Source: an uncultured Collinsella sp. (GTDB lineage Bacteria > Actinomycetota > Coriobacteriia > Coriobacteriales > Coriobacteriaceae). From it: DNA of 30,737 nucleotides. The translations under genes were made by a program, and so were the position numbers. The DNA is taken from positions 1 to 30,737 of the forward strand of contig CAAEOL010000032.1 in the NCBI GenBank assembly GCA_900757595.1. Direction: 5' to 3'. The notes under the pieces are model-generated. The model was not told where the DNA came from. It did no database searches and saw only the letters and a list, made by a program, of their open reading frames with translations. Positions 16,951-25,109 of this stretch are shown here, piece after piece; position 1 is the first letter of the stretch, and every line of letters begins with the position of its first letter.

Positions 16951-17661
16951 CTATGCCGAGCGGTTGGAATCGCCTGGGGCGCCGGGATCGGCTTCCGCAC
17001 TTTCATCGGTATGGCCACCGTCGGCATCGCCCTCGTCACCGGCGTCGCCCTGCTCCTCCTGCTCGCGACGGCGCTTTTCGCGAATCTGCTCAACGGCGGC
17101 TCGCAAGGCGGCCTCGTCCTCGGCGCGTGCCACCTCTTGCGTTGTCTTGACCATATGGCGAATCTCGAGCACCAGCAGCACGATCAGCGGCACCACGATA
17201 AGCGGAAAGAACAGCAGCGGATTGGTGAGCAACGAGACCACCACGCCCAGCCCCGCCGAGACAAAGACCACGCGCCCCACCACGTCGGCGGCGGGCACGG
17301 GCGCAGCATCCTCGACCGGATTGGCATCGCCCTTGGTGCGGTAAACCGGCGTGCCGTCGGCCGCATCCTCCACGGCAACGATGCGATGCGTGTTGAGCGA
17401 ACCCTCCAGCGCGTCATCGGACGAATGGAAGGTGATGATGTCGCCGACCTGGTAGGCCTGGCTGTTGTCGGTATCGACGACGATAAACGAATGCACGGGA
17501 ATCGCCGGCTCCATCGAGCCGGTCAGCGTACGCATAAAGCCGTAGCCCATGATGGTGGGGATCTCACCAGCGGGCGTGAACACCGTGCGCAGCAGCACCA
17601 CAAAGGCGACCAGGATCACCACGGTCGCCAACACGTTGATCACGCGGAGCACGTGCTTCAT
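16951..17661 (-). CDS. SipW-like signal peptidase I (second copy)
   Basis: Membrane serine protease of the S26B (archaeal/ER/SipW) type that cleaves signal peptides outside the membrane. 236 residues: N-terminal membrane helix (VLATVVILVAFVVLLRTVF), then catalytic Ser in TGSMEPAIP (S49) and catalytic His in NTHRIVAV (H92). His in place of the Lys of ordinary LepB marks the SipW class. Then TKGDANPVED, a C-terminal membrane segment (LLFFPLIVVPLIVLLVLEI) and a charged cytoplasmic tail with EKRRREQEEQ and many acidic residues. The ATG overlaps the previous stop by one base (TGATG), so it is co-translated with the DUF2357 gene; a GTG three bases earlier is also possible. Last gene of the eight-gene operon. 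Confidence 0.9.
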   Translation of the reverse strand: MKHVLRVINVLATVVILVAFVVLLRTVFTPAGEIPTIMGYGFMRTLTGSMEPAIPVHSFIVVDTDNSQAYQVGDIITFHSSDDALEGSLNTHRIVAVEDAADGTPVYRTKGDANPVEDAAPVPAADVVGRVVFVSAGLGVVVSLLTNPLLFFPLIVVPLIVLLVLEIRHMVKTTQEVARAEDEAALRAAVEQIREKRRREQEEQGDAGDEGDADGGHTDESAEADPGAPGDSNRSA

Positions 17662-19907
17662 CACTTGTCGGCGTCCTTTGCGGAAGGCTCGGGGTCGGCA
17701 GCGACCTCGCCCTCGGTGGCATCCGCCGCAGAAGCGCCATCCTCGTCAGGCGCGGCGACCACGCCCTCGCCAGCCTCGCCGCGCAAGCGAGCCAGCAGAT
17801 AGCGCGATAGGCTGTTGCCCTCGGCACGGCGCTCGGCGCGGGCGCGATCGCGCTCGGACTGCTCCAGCTCGTGTGCCAACGAGTCCAAGCGTTGCTGCAT
17901 CTCCGCGCGGGCGACCTCGAGCTCGCGCTCGTGCGCGGCCTTGGCGGCGGCGAGTTCCTGCTCAATACGCTCCCCTGCCTCGAGCTCGGCTGCGGCGGCA
18001 CGCGCGTCGGCGTCGGCACGAGCCTCCTCGGCGGCACGCGCGGCGGCATCGCGCTCGGCAGCGGCAGCGGCGACCTTCTCGCTGGCATCCACCGTAGCCT
18101 GCTCAACGGCAGAATCGGCGGCAGCACGGGCGGCATCGATTGCGGCATCGGCCGCCTGCTGAGCGGCGGAGACCTTCTCCTCGGCCGCGGCAACGGCGTC
18201 GGCGAGCGCCTGCTCCGCTGCGACCGCGGCGGCGTCTGCCGCCTCCTGCGCGGCACGGGCATCGCGCTCGGCCGTCAGCTGCGCTTCCTCAATCTGCAGC
18301 TGAGCGGCGTCCAGCTTGGCATGCAGCTCGGCAACTTCCTTGGCGCACGTCTCGCGCACGCCGGCAAGCTCGGCCGCGGCTGCGTCCTTGGCGGCCTGCA
18401 GCTCAGCGGCATCGGCGGCCACCTTGGCAGCCAGGGCCGCAGCGGCGTCACTCTCGACCTGCGCGACCTGCTCGGAGGCTGCCTGCTCGGCGGCAGCAAC
18501 CTTGGCGTCCGCGTCGGCACGAGCGGCCGCGACCTCGGCATCGGCCTCGGCACGCGTCTGCGCCAGCTGCGCCGCCGCAGTCTCACGCGCCTCGACAGCG
18601 TCGGCCTCGGCAGCTTTCTTGCCCGCCTCGACATCCTCCAGCGAGCCGCGCAGTTCCTCGGCATCCGCCTCGGCCATCTGAGCGCGCTGCGTCAACGCCA
18701 GCTCGCGCGTCTTGGCCTCGTCCAGTTCGTCGGCCAGGTCGTCGCGCTCGTCGGTCAACGCGTGCGCCTGCACCTTCCAGGATTTCACCTGGCCCTGCAG
18801 CTCCTCGATCTGCTCGCGCGCCTCGGCCAGCGCCTGCTCGGCATCGAGCTGGGCCTGCGTGACCTCCTCCACAAACACGCGACGGACCTCAACGTCGGGC
18901 AGGTCGGGGCTATCGACCTGCTCCTCCTTAATCTCCTTAATAAACTTGGGCGCCACCGGTGCGTGTTGCACGTTCTCGAGCTCCTGCAGGTTGCGCTCAT
19001 CGTCGGTCAGGCTCTTAAAGACGGCGTAGTTGTTAATGAGGTTGGTGTACATCTGCACCATGTACTCGTCATCGAACGCCAGCGCCTGCTGCTGCACATC
19101 GATGTTGTAGCCCACCTTGTCGTAGCGCTCCATAAACTGCCACAGCTGGTAGCACTTGCGGTAGTTGGGGTCCTTCATGATGAGGTTGGTGCGCTGGATG
19201 GGGCTGCGAACCGCACTGCAGCCGTTCATGATCTGGCAGAACGACGCGCCGCGCAGCGCCATGACCAGGCGACGCACGCGGTCGATGCGCATAAAGACGT
19301 CCATGTTGTCGGCGTCGTTCTCGGCAAAGCTCTGGCGGTTTTTGACCGTCATCTCGACGTTGTACTCGATCTCTTCGTACGCGTCGTCGATCTTGCTGTG
19401 CATCTTAAAGCGGTTGCGGATCTCGTTGCCCGTCGACCAAAAGATCACGTCGGTGCGCTTGTCCACAAACGTCAGCAGGCGCTGAATCAAGTGGTAGATA
19501 AAGCGGTTCTCGTACAGGTCGTAGGTCTCAACGGTATTGACATTGAGGATGCGCGTGGGGTGAACTCCGCCGTCGTCGCTCGGCGCCAAAAACTGCGTGT
19601 TTTGGCTCAGATGGCGAACGCTGTCGGCGCTGATCTTTTTGGCGAGCGAGACCGGCACCACCTCTTCCTCGGTGGTGATAAAGCGGCGCGGCTTTTCGAT
19701 GATGGTGTTGATGGCGTCGAGCGAGTCCTCGATCATGCTGATCCATTCCTCGTCCACCACCTTGACGAGCTCCTCGCGCTGCTGTTCGATCGTGGTGCCC
19801 GAGGCCTGCGCCATCTCAAACAGATAGCGGAAGTAGCGGCTGTCCTCCTGGATGGGCTCCATCTGCTCGGAGAAGCTGGTATAGAGGTCCTGAATGGTCT
19901 CGGACAT
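17661..19907 (-). CDS. DUF2357-like protein with long C-terminal coiled coil
   Basis: Probable partner of the adjacent AAA+ ATPase. Of 748 residues, about 1-330 resemble DUF2357, the McrC-like partner family: ISADSVRHLSQNT (about 92-104), then ILNVNTVETYDLYENRFIYH (about 118-138), where ENRF is the hallmark, and a conserved helical tail. Known relatives usually end in a PD-(D/E)XK nuclease domain; none is visible here. Instead residues ~350-700 form a continuous heptad-like, Ala/Glu-rich coiled coil (EAREQIEELQ, AEADAEELRGSLED, ADAKVAAAEQA repeats), then an acidic tail. No membrane segment. GGAGTAACCC precedes the ATG at 19907. Between it and the ATPase gene lie 69 bases with a GC-rich hairpin. 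DUF2357 assignment is by recognition; function is inference. Confidence 0.75.
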   Translation of the reverse strand: MSETIQDLYTSFSEQMEPIQEDSRYFRYLFEMAQASGTTIEQQREELVKVVDEEWISMIEDSLDAINTIIEKPRRFITTEEEVVPVSLAKKISADSVRHLSQNTQFLAPSDDGGVHPTRILNVNTVETYDLYENRFIYHLIQRLLTFVDKRTDVIFWSTGNEIRNRFKMHSKIDDAYEEIEYNVEMTVKNRQSFAENDADNMDVFMRIDRVRRLVMALRGASFCQIMNGCSAVRSPIQRTNLIMKDPNYRKCYQLWQFMERYDKVGYNIDVQQQALAFDDEYMVQMYTNLINNYAVFKSLTDDERNLQELENVQHAPVAPKFIKEIKEEQVDSPDLPDVEVRRVFVEEVTQAQLDAEQALAEAREQIEELQGQVKSWKVQAHALTDERDDLADELDEAKTRELALTQRAQMAEADAEELRGSLEDVEAGKKAAEADAVEARETAAAQLAQTRAEADAEVAAARADADAKVAAAEQAASEQVAQVESDAAAALAAKVAADAAELQAAKDAAAAELAGVRETCAKEVAELHAKLDAAQLQIEEAQLTAERDARAAQEAADAAAVAAEQALADAVAAAEEKVSAAQQAADAAIDAARAAADSAVEQATVDASEKVAAAAAERDAAARAAEEARADADARAAAAELEAGERIEQELAAAKAAHERELEVARAEMQQRLDSLAHELEQSERDRARAERRAEGNSLSRYLLARLRGEAGEGVVAAPDEDGASAADATEGEVAADPEPSAKDADK

Positions 19908-19938
19908 GGGTTACTCCATAGATTGGATCGATCGGAAA

Positions 19939-19964
19939 GGGGCGAGGCGACATCACGCCGCCCC
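19939..19964 (-). promoter_or_regulatory. GC-rich hairpin between the AAA and DUF2357 genes
   Basis: On the minus strand GGGGCGGCG pairs with CGCCTCGCCCC (two-base bulge) around a 6-base loop and is followed by TTTCC. It could attenuate or stabilise the downstream message; a T-run this short will not stop most transcripts. Confidence 0.35.
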
Positions 19965-19976
19965 GCACTTACAGCA

Positions 19977-21671
19977 TTAGTAGAAGTTCTGGATCCGCTG
20001 CAAGTACATGACGGAATCGGGCAGGCCGCCCTCGCCAAAGGTCTTCTCGATGTACTCGATCAGGCCCTTCATCTCGTCGCGCACAAAGCTCACGTTCATG
20101 GACTCAAACTTCTTGAGCACCTTGCGGGCGATGATGTAGTCCATGCCGCCCAGCTCGGTGCCGCCGCACGCCACGTACACGGGGATGAAGTCGTACATCT
20201 GCTTGATGATACGGTTACCAAAGGCCAGCTTAAAGCGGGTCTGCAGGTACTGGTCCAGCTTGTGCATCTTCTGGAGCAGCTCCTCGTCGATCACATACTC
20301 GACCTTGGCCTTTTGGAATAGATACTGCAGGTGATCGGCCGTCACGTGCACGCGCTCGTGCGGCTCGCACTCAAACGCGTCGGCGCGCTCGTTGAGCTCG
20401 ATGGGGATTGCGCGGTCGTACACCTTGTCCGTGATGGTAAAGGTGGAGTCGTCGTTGTTGGCCGTGCCGATAAACCACAGGCTGTCGGGAATGGTGAGCT
20501 TGCCGTCGTGCAGGGCCTTGGGGTCGGCGGCCCACTGGGTGGGCACCAGGTCGAGCACCCATTCGTCGTGGCTGGGCATCTCGAGCACCGACAGGATCTC
20601 GGCAAAGTAGTACTCCACGCGGGCGAGGTTCATCTCGTCGAGCACGATCATGGACGGGTCCTGGCGAAGGCCCGCCTCATACACGGCGCGGAGGAACTCG
20701 GTCTCGTTAAAGCGCTTGGAAAACTCGTTGAAGTAGCCCAGCACCTCGGTGCGGTCGCGGAAGCTCGGCTGCACCGAAACGATGGTCGCGGGGTTGTCCA
20801 AGTAGCGGCTAAAGCTGTAGGGCAGCGACGTCTTACCGGTACCCGAGATGCCCTCCAGGATCAGCAGCTTGGAGGCGGCCATGCCGGCCACAAAGCGGCG
20901 GATGATCTCGGGCGTGTAGTAGAGCTTCATCTGGCTGCACGCAAACGCGCGGAAGCTGTCGACAAAGTCCTCCAGCGAGATGGCATCGTCGTAGACCGGC
21001 GATTCCCAGTCGCGGTACTTAAGGTCCACCAGGGACAGCTTGGGGAAGCGGTTGGCCTGGGCGATTTCTTTTTCCTCGGCAAGGGTCTTGGCCTCGACGG
21101 TCGCCTTGGCCATGGCGGCCGCGGCATCCTTGACGCCCGCACCGTCGAGCGCGAGCGACGCGTTGCCCGACATGACGGCCGTCGCCGCGGCGCCCTCGCC
21201 CGCAGCGGCGCCCGCAGCGGCGCCCACCACGTTGCCCACCGTGGGCAGGTGGTCGTCGGCCAGGGCCGAGGCACCCACGTACGGAATCTGCTTGGTGCCG
21301 CCCATGGCATTGACCTTGAGCGCCAGCAGCTTGTTCTTCTCGTCCATGAGGTCGAGCACCTGCTTGTTCAGGCGGCCGATCTCGCGATAGAGCGCCTTGT
21401 TGGACGTGTCGTCGCGATGCAGGCGACGGTTGATGCGGTAGTGGTGGATCAGAATGGCCACAATCAGCACGGGGACTGCGATGAGCATGGCAAACAGAAT
21501 GACCGCGCCGATCTTGCCCACCAGGTCAAACGTGGTGAAGTAGGTCATAAAGATGTTGAAGTACTCAACCCAGCCAAACACCAGCAGGTTAAGGATGGAG
21601 CTCACAACGGCAACGACGTTGTAGACAACCTTTGCCAGCAGCTCCCAGGCAAATCCCAGAAACTCACTCAC
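19977..21671 (-). CDS. Membrane-anchored McrB-like AAA+ ATPase
   Basis: AAA+ motor of the dynein-related AAA_5/McrB group, tethered to the membrane. 564 residues: two N-terminal membrane helices (about 15-34 and 54-77), a short coiled coil (88-118), an Ala-rich linker, then the ATPase with Walker A GISGTGKTS (K280), Walker B MIVLDEMNLARVEYYFAEIL (D345, E346; the DEMNLARVE string is an McrB hallmark), sensor IGTANNDDST (402-410) and arginine finger DRAIPIEL (R420). The E. coli McrB GTP motif MNTADRS is not conserved, so nucleotide preference is unclear. It starts with GTG at 21671, overlapping the previous stop by 8 bases, so translation is coupled to the signal peptidase gene. The N-terminal membrane anchor is not typical of restriction McrB. 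Confidence 0.85.
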   Translation of the reverse strand: MSEFLGFAWELLAKVVYNVVAVVSSILNLLVFGWVEYFNIFMTYFTTFDLVGKIGAVILFAMLIAVPVLIVAILIHHYRINRRLHRDDTSNKALYREIGRLNKQVLDLMDEKNKLLALKVNAMGGTKQIPYVGASALADDHLPTVGNVVGAAAGAAAGEGAAATAVMSGNASLALDGAGVKDAAAAMAKATVEAKTLAEEKEIAQANRFPKLSLVDLKYRDWESPVYDDAISLEDFVDSFRAFACSQMKLYYTPEIIRRFVAGMAASKLLILEGISGTGKTSLPYSFSRYLDNPATIVSVQPSFRDRTEVLGYFNEFSKRFNETEFLRAVYEAGLRQDPSMIVLDEMNLARVEYYFAEILSVLEMPSHDEWVLDLVPTQWAADPKALHDGKLTIPDSLWFIGTANNDDSTFTITDKVYDRAIPIELNERADAFECEPHERVHVTADHLQYLFQKAKVEYVIDEELLQKMHKLDQYLQTRFKLAFGNRIIKQMYDFIPVYVACGGTELGGMDYIIARKVLKKFESMNVSFVRDEMKGLIEYIEKTFGEGGLPDSVMYLQRIQNFY

Positions 21672-22410
21672 CGTCGGTACCCTCCTGCTTGGTCGCGTTC
21701 ATCGCCGCCTCGGCCTCGGCCTTTAAACGACGAGCTTCCTCGAGCTTGGCCTCGGCCTGGGCAAGCTGCTCGGCGGCGTTATCGGCCGTGACGGTAGTGT
21801 CACCCTTGCCCTCGGCGTCCACGATGGCAGCCGCGGCGGCCAGGCGGTCCTCCTCGGCCATAGCGCGCTTGAGGTTCATGCCCACCACGATGAGGTGATA
21901 CACCTGGTAGATAAAGAACAACAGCATGGGCAGCACAATCACAATGAGGAAGCCCATGGAGCTGGACAGGAAGTCCATGACCTTGCCCATCTGCGGCAAC
22001 GCAAACACGTACTTGCCCACGATGTCGCCGTCGCTGATGATGTGCGTATCGGCCACGTCGTTGTTATCGCCCTTGGTGGTAAAGCTGCGCATGCCGTTGA
22101 CCTCGTCGATGGCGGCGATGCGGTGCGTGTTGAGCGCGTACTCGTTGTCGATGATGGTATGGAACGTCACGATGTCGCCCACCTCGAGCTTGGAGGTGTC
22201 GCACTTTTTGATGAAGATGAGGTCGCCCTTGTTAAACGTGGGAGCCATGGAGTCGGACTGCACGGCGAGCGGGGTGAAGCCGGCGATGTCAGAGACGCTG
22301 CCGTCCTCGCGCGTGGCGAGCGTGGTAAACGCATACAGGGCCGCCACCAGGATGATGATCCACATGACAACGCTCAGCGCGATGGATGCGACTTTTTTAA
22401 CAGATTGCAT
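21664..22410 (-). CDS. SipW-like signal peptidase I (first copy)
   Basis: S26B-type membrane signal peptidase, probably the one that processes the four secreted proteins encoded just upstream. 248 residues: N-terminal helix (IALSVVMWIIILVAALYAF), catalytic Ser in VQSDSMAPTF (S54), EVGDIVTFHT, catalytic His in NTHRIAAI (H96), FTTKGDNNDV, then a second helix (MGFLIVIVLPMLLFFIYQVY) and a cytoplasmic charged coiled-coil tail (EQLAQAEAKLEEARRLKAEAEA). The Ser-His dyad, not Ser-Lys, places it with SipW. AAGGGACATT precedes the ATG. It lies 60 bases after the last secreted-protein gene and overlaps the AAA gene. It shares the domain plan with the second copy but differs in most residues. Confidence 0.92.
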   Translation of the reverse strand: MQSVKKVASIALSVVMWIIILVAALYAFTTLATREDGSVSDIAGFTPLAVQSDSMAPTFNKGDLIFIKKCDTSKLEVGDIVTFHTIIDNEYALNTHRIAAIDEVNGMRSFTTKGDNNDVADTHIISDGDIVGKYVFALPQMGKVMDFLSSSMGFLIVIVLPMLLFFIYQVYHLIVVGMNLKRAMAEEDRLAAAAAIVDAEGKGDTTVTADNAAEQLAQAEAKLEEARRLKAEAEAAMNATKQEGTDGE

Positions 22411-22470
22411 AATGTCCCTTACTACCGTGTCTGTCTAGGTCGTGCGCGGCCCGGTGGCCGCCGTGCATAT

Positions 22471-23259
22471 CTACTGTTCCTCGATGCCCTCGAAGCGCAT
22501 CGAAACCGAATAGTTAGCTCCCTTTAGCATATTAGTGCAATTTGGGTCCGTTCCCTCGAGCCATATGCGAACGGTTACCGGCTTGTCCGTTTCTGTCATC
22601 AGGTCGAACATGTCGCTGGCCGCGGTCGCCTCGCCCGAGTCGAGCCCAAAGACGGTGGCCGAGCCAGATGAACCGCCGCCCCCGTTAGGGCTGTAGACCC
22701 ACGTTCGACCATCGGCGGTAAAGCTCATACGCATGGCACTGGCCATGCCCTGTGTATCGGAGCTAAACCGCGTGCCGGACACGCCGCCGTCGCCATCCTG
22801 CCCGGTCAGGCGAACGCGCAGGTCCGTACTGCTCATAAAGTGCAGCGTAAACTCCAGGTAGGCGCCGGTGGCGGGATCGGCGGTGGAGCCGTCCTCGAAG
22901 GTAAAGGTCTGGTAGTCGCTCGTGGTGACGGGTTTGAGCTTGGACGCGTCGATGTCCACGCCCTTTTCGCTGGCGATGCGCGCCGAGATCTGGTCGAAGC
23001 TCAGACTGTGGACGTACTCTTCGAAGGTGGCATGCTCGTCCAGGTCAAAGCGCAGCGAACCGTCGGCGTTGGCGTCGATCATGAGCATGCGGGTCTTGGC
23101 GCTATCGGCGATGGAGAACCAGGCAAACGTTGCCATGGCTATCGCCACCAGGGCAAACAGGACCAGCACCACGGTGGTGGTGAGCTTGCGGCGCAGGTCG
23201 GTGTCGGCGGGGGCTTGCGCGCCGGCGGGCTTGCCGGTGGCGGGCGTGGCGTGTGCCAT
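22471..23259 (-). CDS. SipW-dependent-type secreted protein D
   Basis: Fourth and most divergent of four paralogues. 262 residues: 25-residue polar N-terminus, hydrophobic stretch (VVLVLFALVAIAMATFAWFS, about 30-49) ending in the TFAWFS cleavage-like motif, then a beta-rich ectodomain. It keeps the family landmarks: KLKPVTTSDYQTF (about 105-117), an ARM-like AMRMSF segment, and the C-terminal WLEGTDPNC. It contains a Gly/Ser stretch (NGGGGSSGSA). TasA-like camelysin membership is inferred from the signal type, not from the mature sequence. It starts 2 bases after the stop of protein C with GGTGAG before the ATG, so translation is coupled. Role unknown; a surface-exposed or polymerising subunit is the best guess. 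Confidence 0.75.
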   Translation of the reverse strand: MAHATPATGKPAGAQAPADTDLRRKLTTTVVLVLFALVAIAMATFAWFSIADSAKTRMLMIDANADGSLRFDLDEHATFEEYVHSLSFDQISARIASEKGVDIDASKLKPVTTSDYQTFTFEDGSTADPATGAYLEFTLHFMSSTDLRVRLTGQDGDGGVSGTRFSSDTQGMASAMRMSFTADGRTWVYSPNGGGGSSGSATVFGLDSGEATAASDMFDLMTETDKPVTVRIWLEGTDPNCTNMLKGANYSVSMRFEGIEEQ

Positions 23260-23261
23260 TG

Positions 23262-24248
23262 CTACTCACCGTCCAAGGTCGCAAAGAGCGCCAGGTGCAA
23301 GGTGCCCGGATCTTGATAGAGATAGTCGGCGCTATCGGGATCGGTGCCCTCGATGTAGTAATAGATATCCAAACGATAGGTCTGGTCAAGCCCCAGCGTG
23401 GCAAGCGTGTTTTGCGGACGCGCGGCCGTCTCGCTCGTGTCCAGCGTAAAGGTGGCCGGGTCCTGCGTCACGTTGGCGCCGCAGGTGAGCTGACCGTTTT
23501 GCCAGCCCAGGAGCATGCCCTCGGTGTAGCCCGCCAGGCCTGCAGGGGCAGTCGCCGGGTGCTCGGCGCGGTGACCACTATCGGAGCCGTCGAGTTCAAA
23601 GATGTTGGTGGCAAGCACCTGGTTGCCGCTCGAGATCTTTATGCCCACGCGGGCCGCGCGCAGCAGCTCGGCATCGGCGCCCTGCGGGACCAGCGATTCG
23701 GCCAGATACAAGCTGACCTTACCCTTTACTTTGCTGGCGCCCGTTCCGGTAATGGTGGGGCGCAGATTGATCCAGCCGTGGTAGAACGCGGAACCGTTGT
23801 CTTTTGCCTGCTCAAACACCGTGGCATCGCCGGCGGAGTTGTTTTGCGCGCAGGCAGCAAAGCCGTTGAGATCGAAGGTCGAGACCGGATAGAGCGTCAC
23901 GGCGCCAGTCGCATTGGAAGTCAGGGAAACATCGCCCTGCTGCGACCAGCTGCCGCGATCGGCGTCGCCCAGCTCCAGCACCAGCTTGGACGTGTCGCTG
24001 TGCACGCTCACCGAATTGGTGTTGACCTTCATGTTGTTGGTAAACCAGGCGTAGGTCGCGGCGCCCAAGGTGGCGGCGAGCGCCACCATAACGAGCGCGA
24101 TGTAGGCACGCGCGTGGCGAGCGTGGCGGCGGGCGGCGGCGCCCTTGAGGACCTGGCACTCGGCGGCTACGCTGGAGGGAACCGCGGGGCTCTCGCTCTG
24201 GGTTTTGGCCTCGCAGCTATCTGCTGGCATGCGCTTCTGATCTTTCAC
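23262..24248 (-). CDS. SipW-dependent-type secreted protein C
   Basis: Third of the four paralogues. 328 residues when started at the GTG at 24248, which has GGGGG 8 bases upstream; the ATG six codons later lacks a good site, and the longer open frame only shadows the previous gene. A ~45-residue cytoplasmic part with a basic end (RRHARHARAY) precedes the hydrophobic segment and GAATYAWFTNN. Shared landmarks: TLYPVSTFDLNGFA, YLAESL, LLRAARVGIKIS and the C-terminal YYYIEGTDPDS. The terminal cysteine of the others is Ser here. The mature part is Asn-, Thr- and Ser-rich and lacks further helices. The signal type is recognised; the function is not. Confidence 0.75.
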   Translation of the reverse strand: MKDQKRMPADSCEAKTQSESPAVPSSVAAECQVLKGAAARRHARHARAYIALVMVALAATLGAATYAWFTNNMKVNTNSVSVHSDTSKLVLELGDADRGSWSQQGDVSLTSNATGAVTLYPVSTFDLNGFAACAQNNSAGDATVFEQAKDNGSAFYHGWINLRPTITGTGASKVKGKVSLYLAESLVPQGADAELLRAARVGIKISSGNQVLATNIFELDGSDSGHRAEHPATAPAGLAGYTEGMLLGWQNGQLTCGANVTQDPATFTLDTSETAARPQNTLATLGLDQTYRLDIYYYIEGTDPDSADYLYQDPGTLHLALFATLDGE

Positions 24249-24261
24249 GTCGCTCGCCCCC

Positions 24262-25098
24262 TTACGCCTTGGCCGCAGCAAAGGCAAGCTGCAGCACCAC
24301 ATCGCGGGCCTGGGCCTCGTCGATGCAATTGGCGTCGCAGCCTTCCATGTATACAACGTAGCGAACGCTTGCCACCTCGTTGGCGGCCAGCGTGCAGATG
24401 GGCGTGGCGCCCGCGCGCGGCGTGGGCGTGTCACCGGTGCCATCCATGCTGTAAGAGCTAATAGCACGGGCCGGGTCGGCGGTGTAGCTCCAACCCGAGG
24501 CGGCACCCGCTACGACCGCGCCGTCCTGCGCCGTGGTGCGCCTGTTGGTGGCGCCTGCAGTATTGCCCAAGTCGTCACAGGTAAAGATATGCGTTTGCGT
24601 GCCCGACGCAGTCGTGATCACCAAGCCCAGGCGCAGTGCGGCCAGCAGCTGCGGGTCGCTCGTCATGCCCATCTGGCCCTGGTACAGGTACACGTTGAGC
24701 GCACTGTCGCTGCCCTTAAGGTACAGCGCGCCCGAAAGGGCGTAGTCATCCAGCTGCGCGGTGCAGTCGGCGTAGTCGGTCGTGATACCCGCGGCGTTTT
24801 GGAACGTGCCGCGCCAAAAGCGGGAAAGGTCTGACGTCGAGATGGGATAGAGTGTCTTGTCGGCGGCGGCAAGCGTTGCCGTCGTGTCCCAGGGCCCGTT
24901 GGCCGAAAGGCCAATCTGCAGGTCGGAGCCCTCGTCGCTTACCGTGTGCACCACGGGCGTCACGTTGGTGAAGCGCGAGTTGCTAAACCAGGCGTAGGTG
25001 GCGGCGCTCAAGGCGGTTACCAGCACCAACATCCATGCGGCCGCGGCAACCATGCGACGGCGCGAACCCAGGATGTCTTTGATGTTCGATGCACTCAT
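24262..25098 (-). CDS. SipW-dependent-type secreted protein B
   Basis: Second of the four paralogues. 278 residues: short basic N-terminus (GSRRRM), hydrophobic stretch (about 17-33) ending SAATYAWFSNS, like the TasA cleavage region. Then TLYPISTSDLSRFW (the best copy of the family motif), YLKGSDSALNVYLYQG, LLAALRLGLVIT, and VYMEGCDANC near the C-terminus. AAGGGGG stands 7 bases before the ATG at 25098. It lies 11 bases after protein A. Cysteines in CDANC and elsewhere might form disulfides outside the cell, though this is speculation. Confidence 0.78.
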   Translation of the reverse strand: MSASNIKDILGSRRRMVAAAAWMLVLVTALSAATYAWFSNSRFTNVTPVVHTVSDEGSDLQIGLSANGPWDTTATLAAADKTLYPISTSDLSRFWRGTFQNAAGITTDYADCTAQLDDYALSGALYLKGSDSALNVYLYQGQMGMTSDPQLLAALRLGLVITTASGTQTHIFTCDDLGNTAGATNRRTTAQDGAVVAGAASGWSYTADPARAISSYSMDGTGDTPTPRAGATPICTLAANEVASVRYVVYMEGCDANCIDEAQARDVVLQLAFAAAKA

Positions 25099-25109
25099 GT
25101 CCAGCCCCC

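Noticed and set aside
18100..18700. Apparent tandem DNA repeats in the coiled-coil region
   Set aside because: The repetition comes from Ala- and Glu-rich codons (gcg/gcc, gag) of the coiled coil. Exact unit repeats of constant length are not seen, so no CRISPR or VNTR.
17871..20321. 816-codon plus-strand frame opposite the coiled-coil and AAA genes
   Set aside because: Antisense shadow of an Ala/Glu-rich coding region; Leu-rich nonsense with no known domain.
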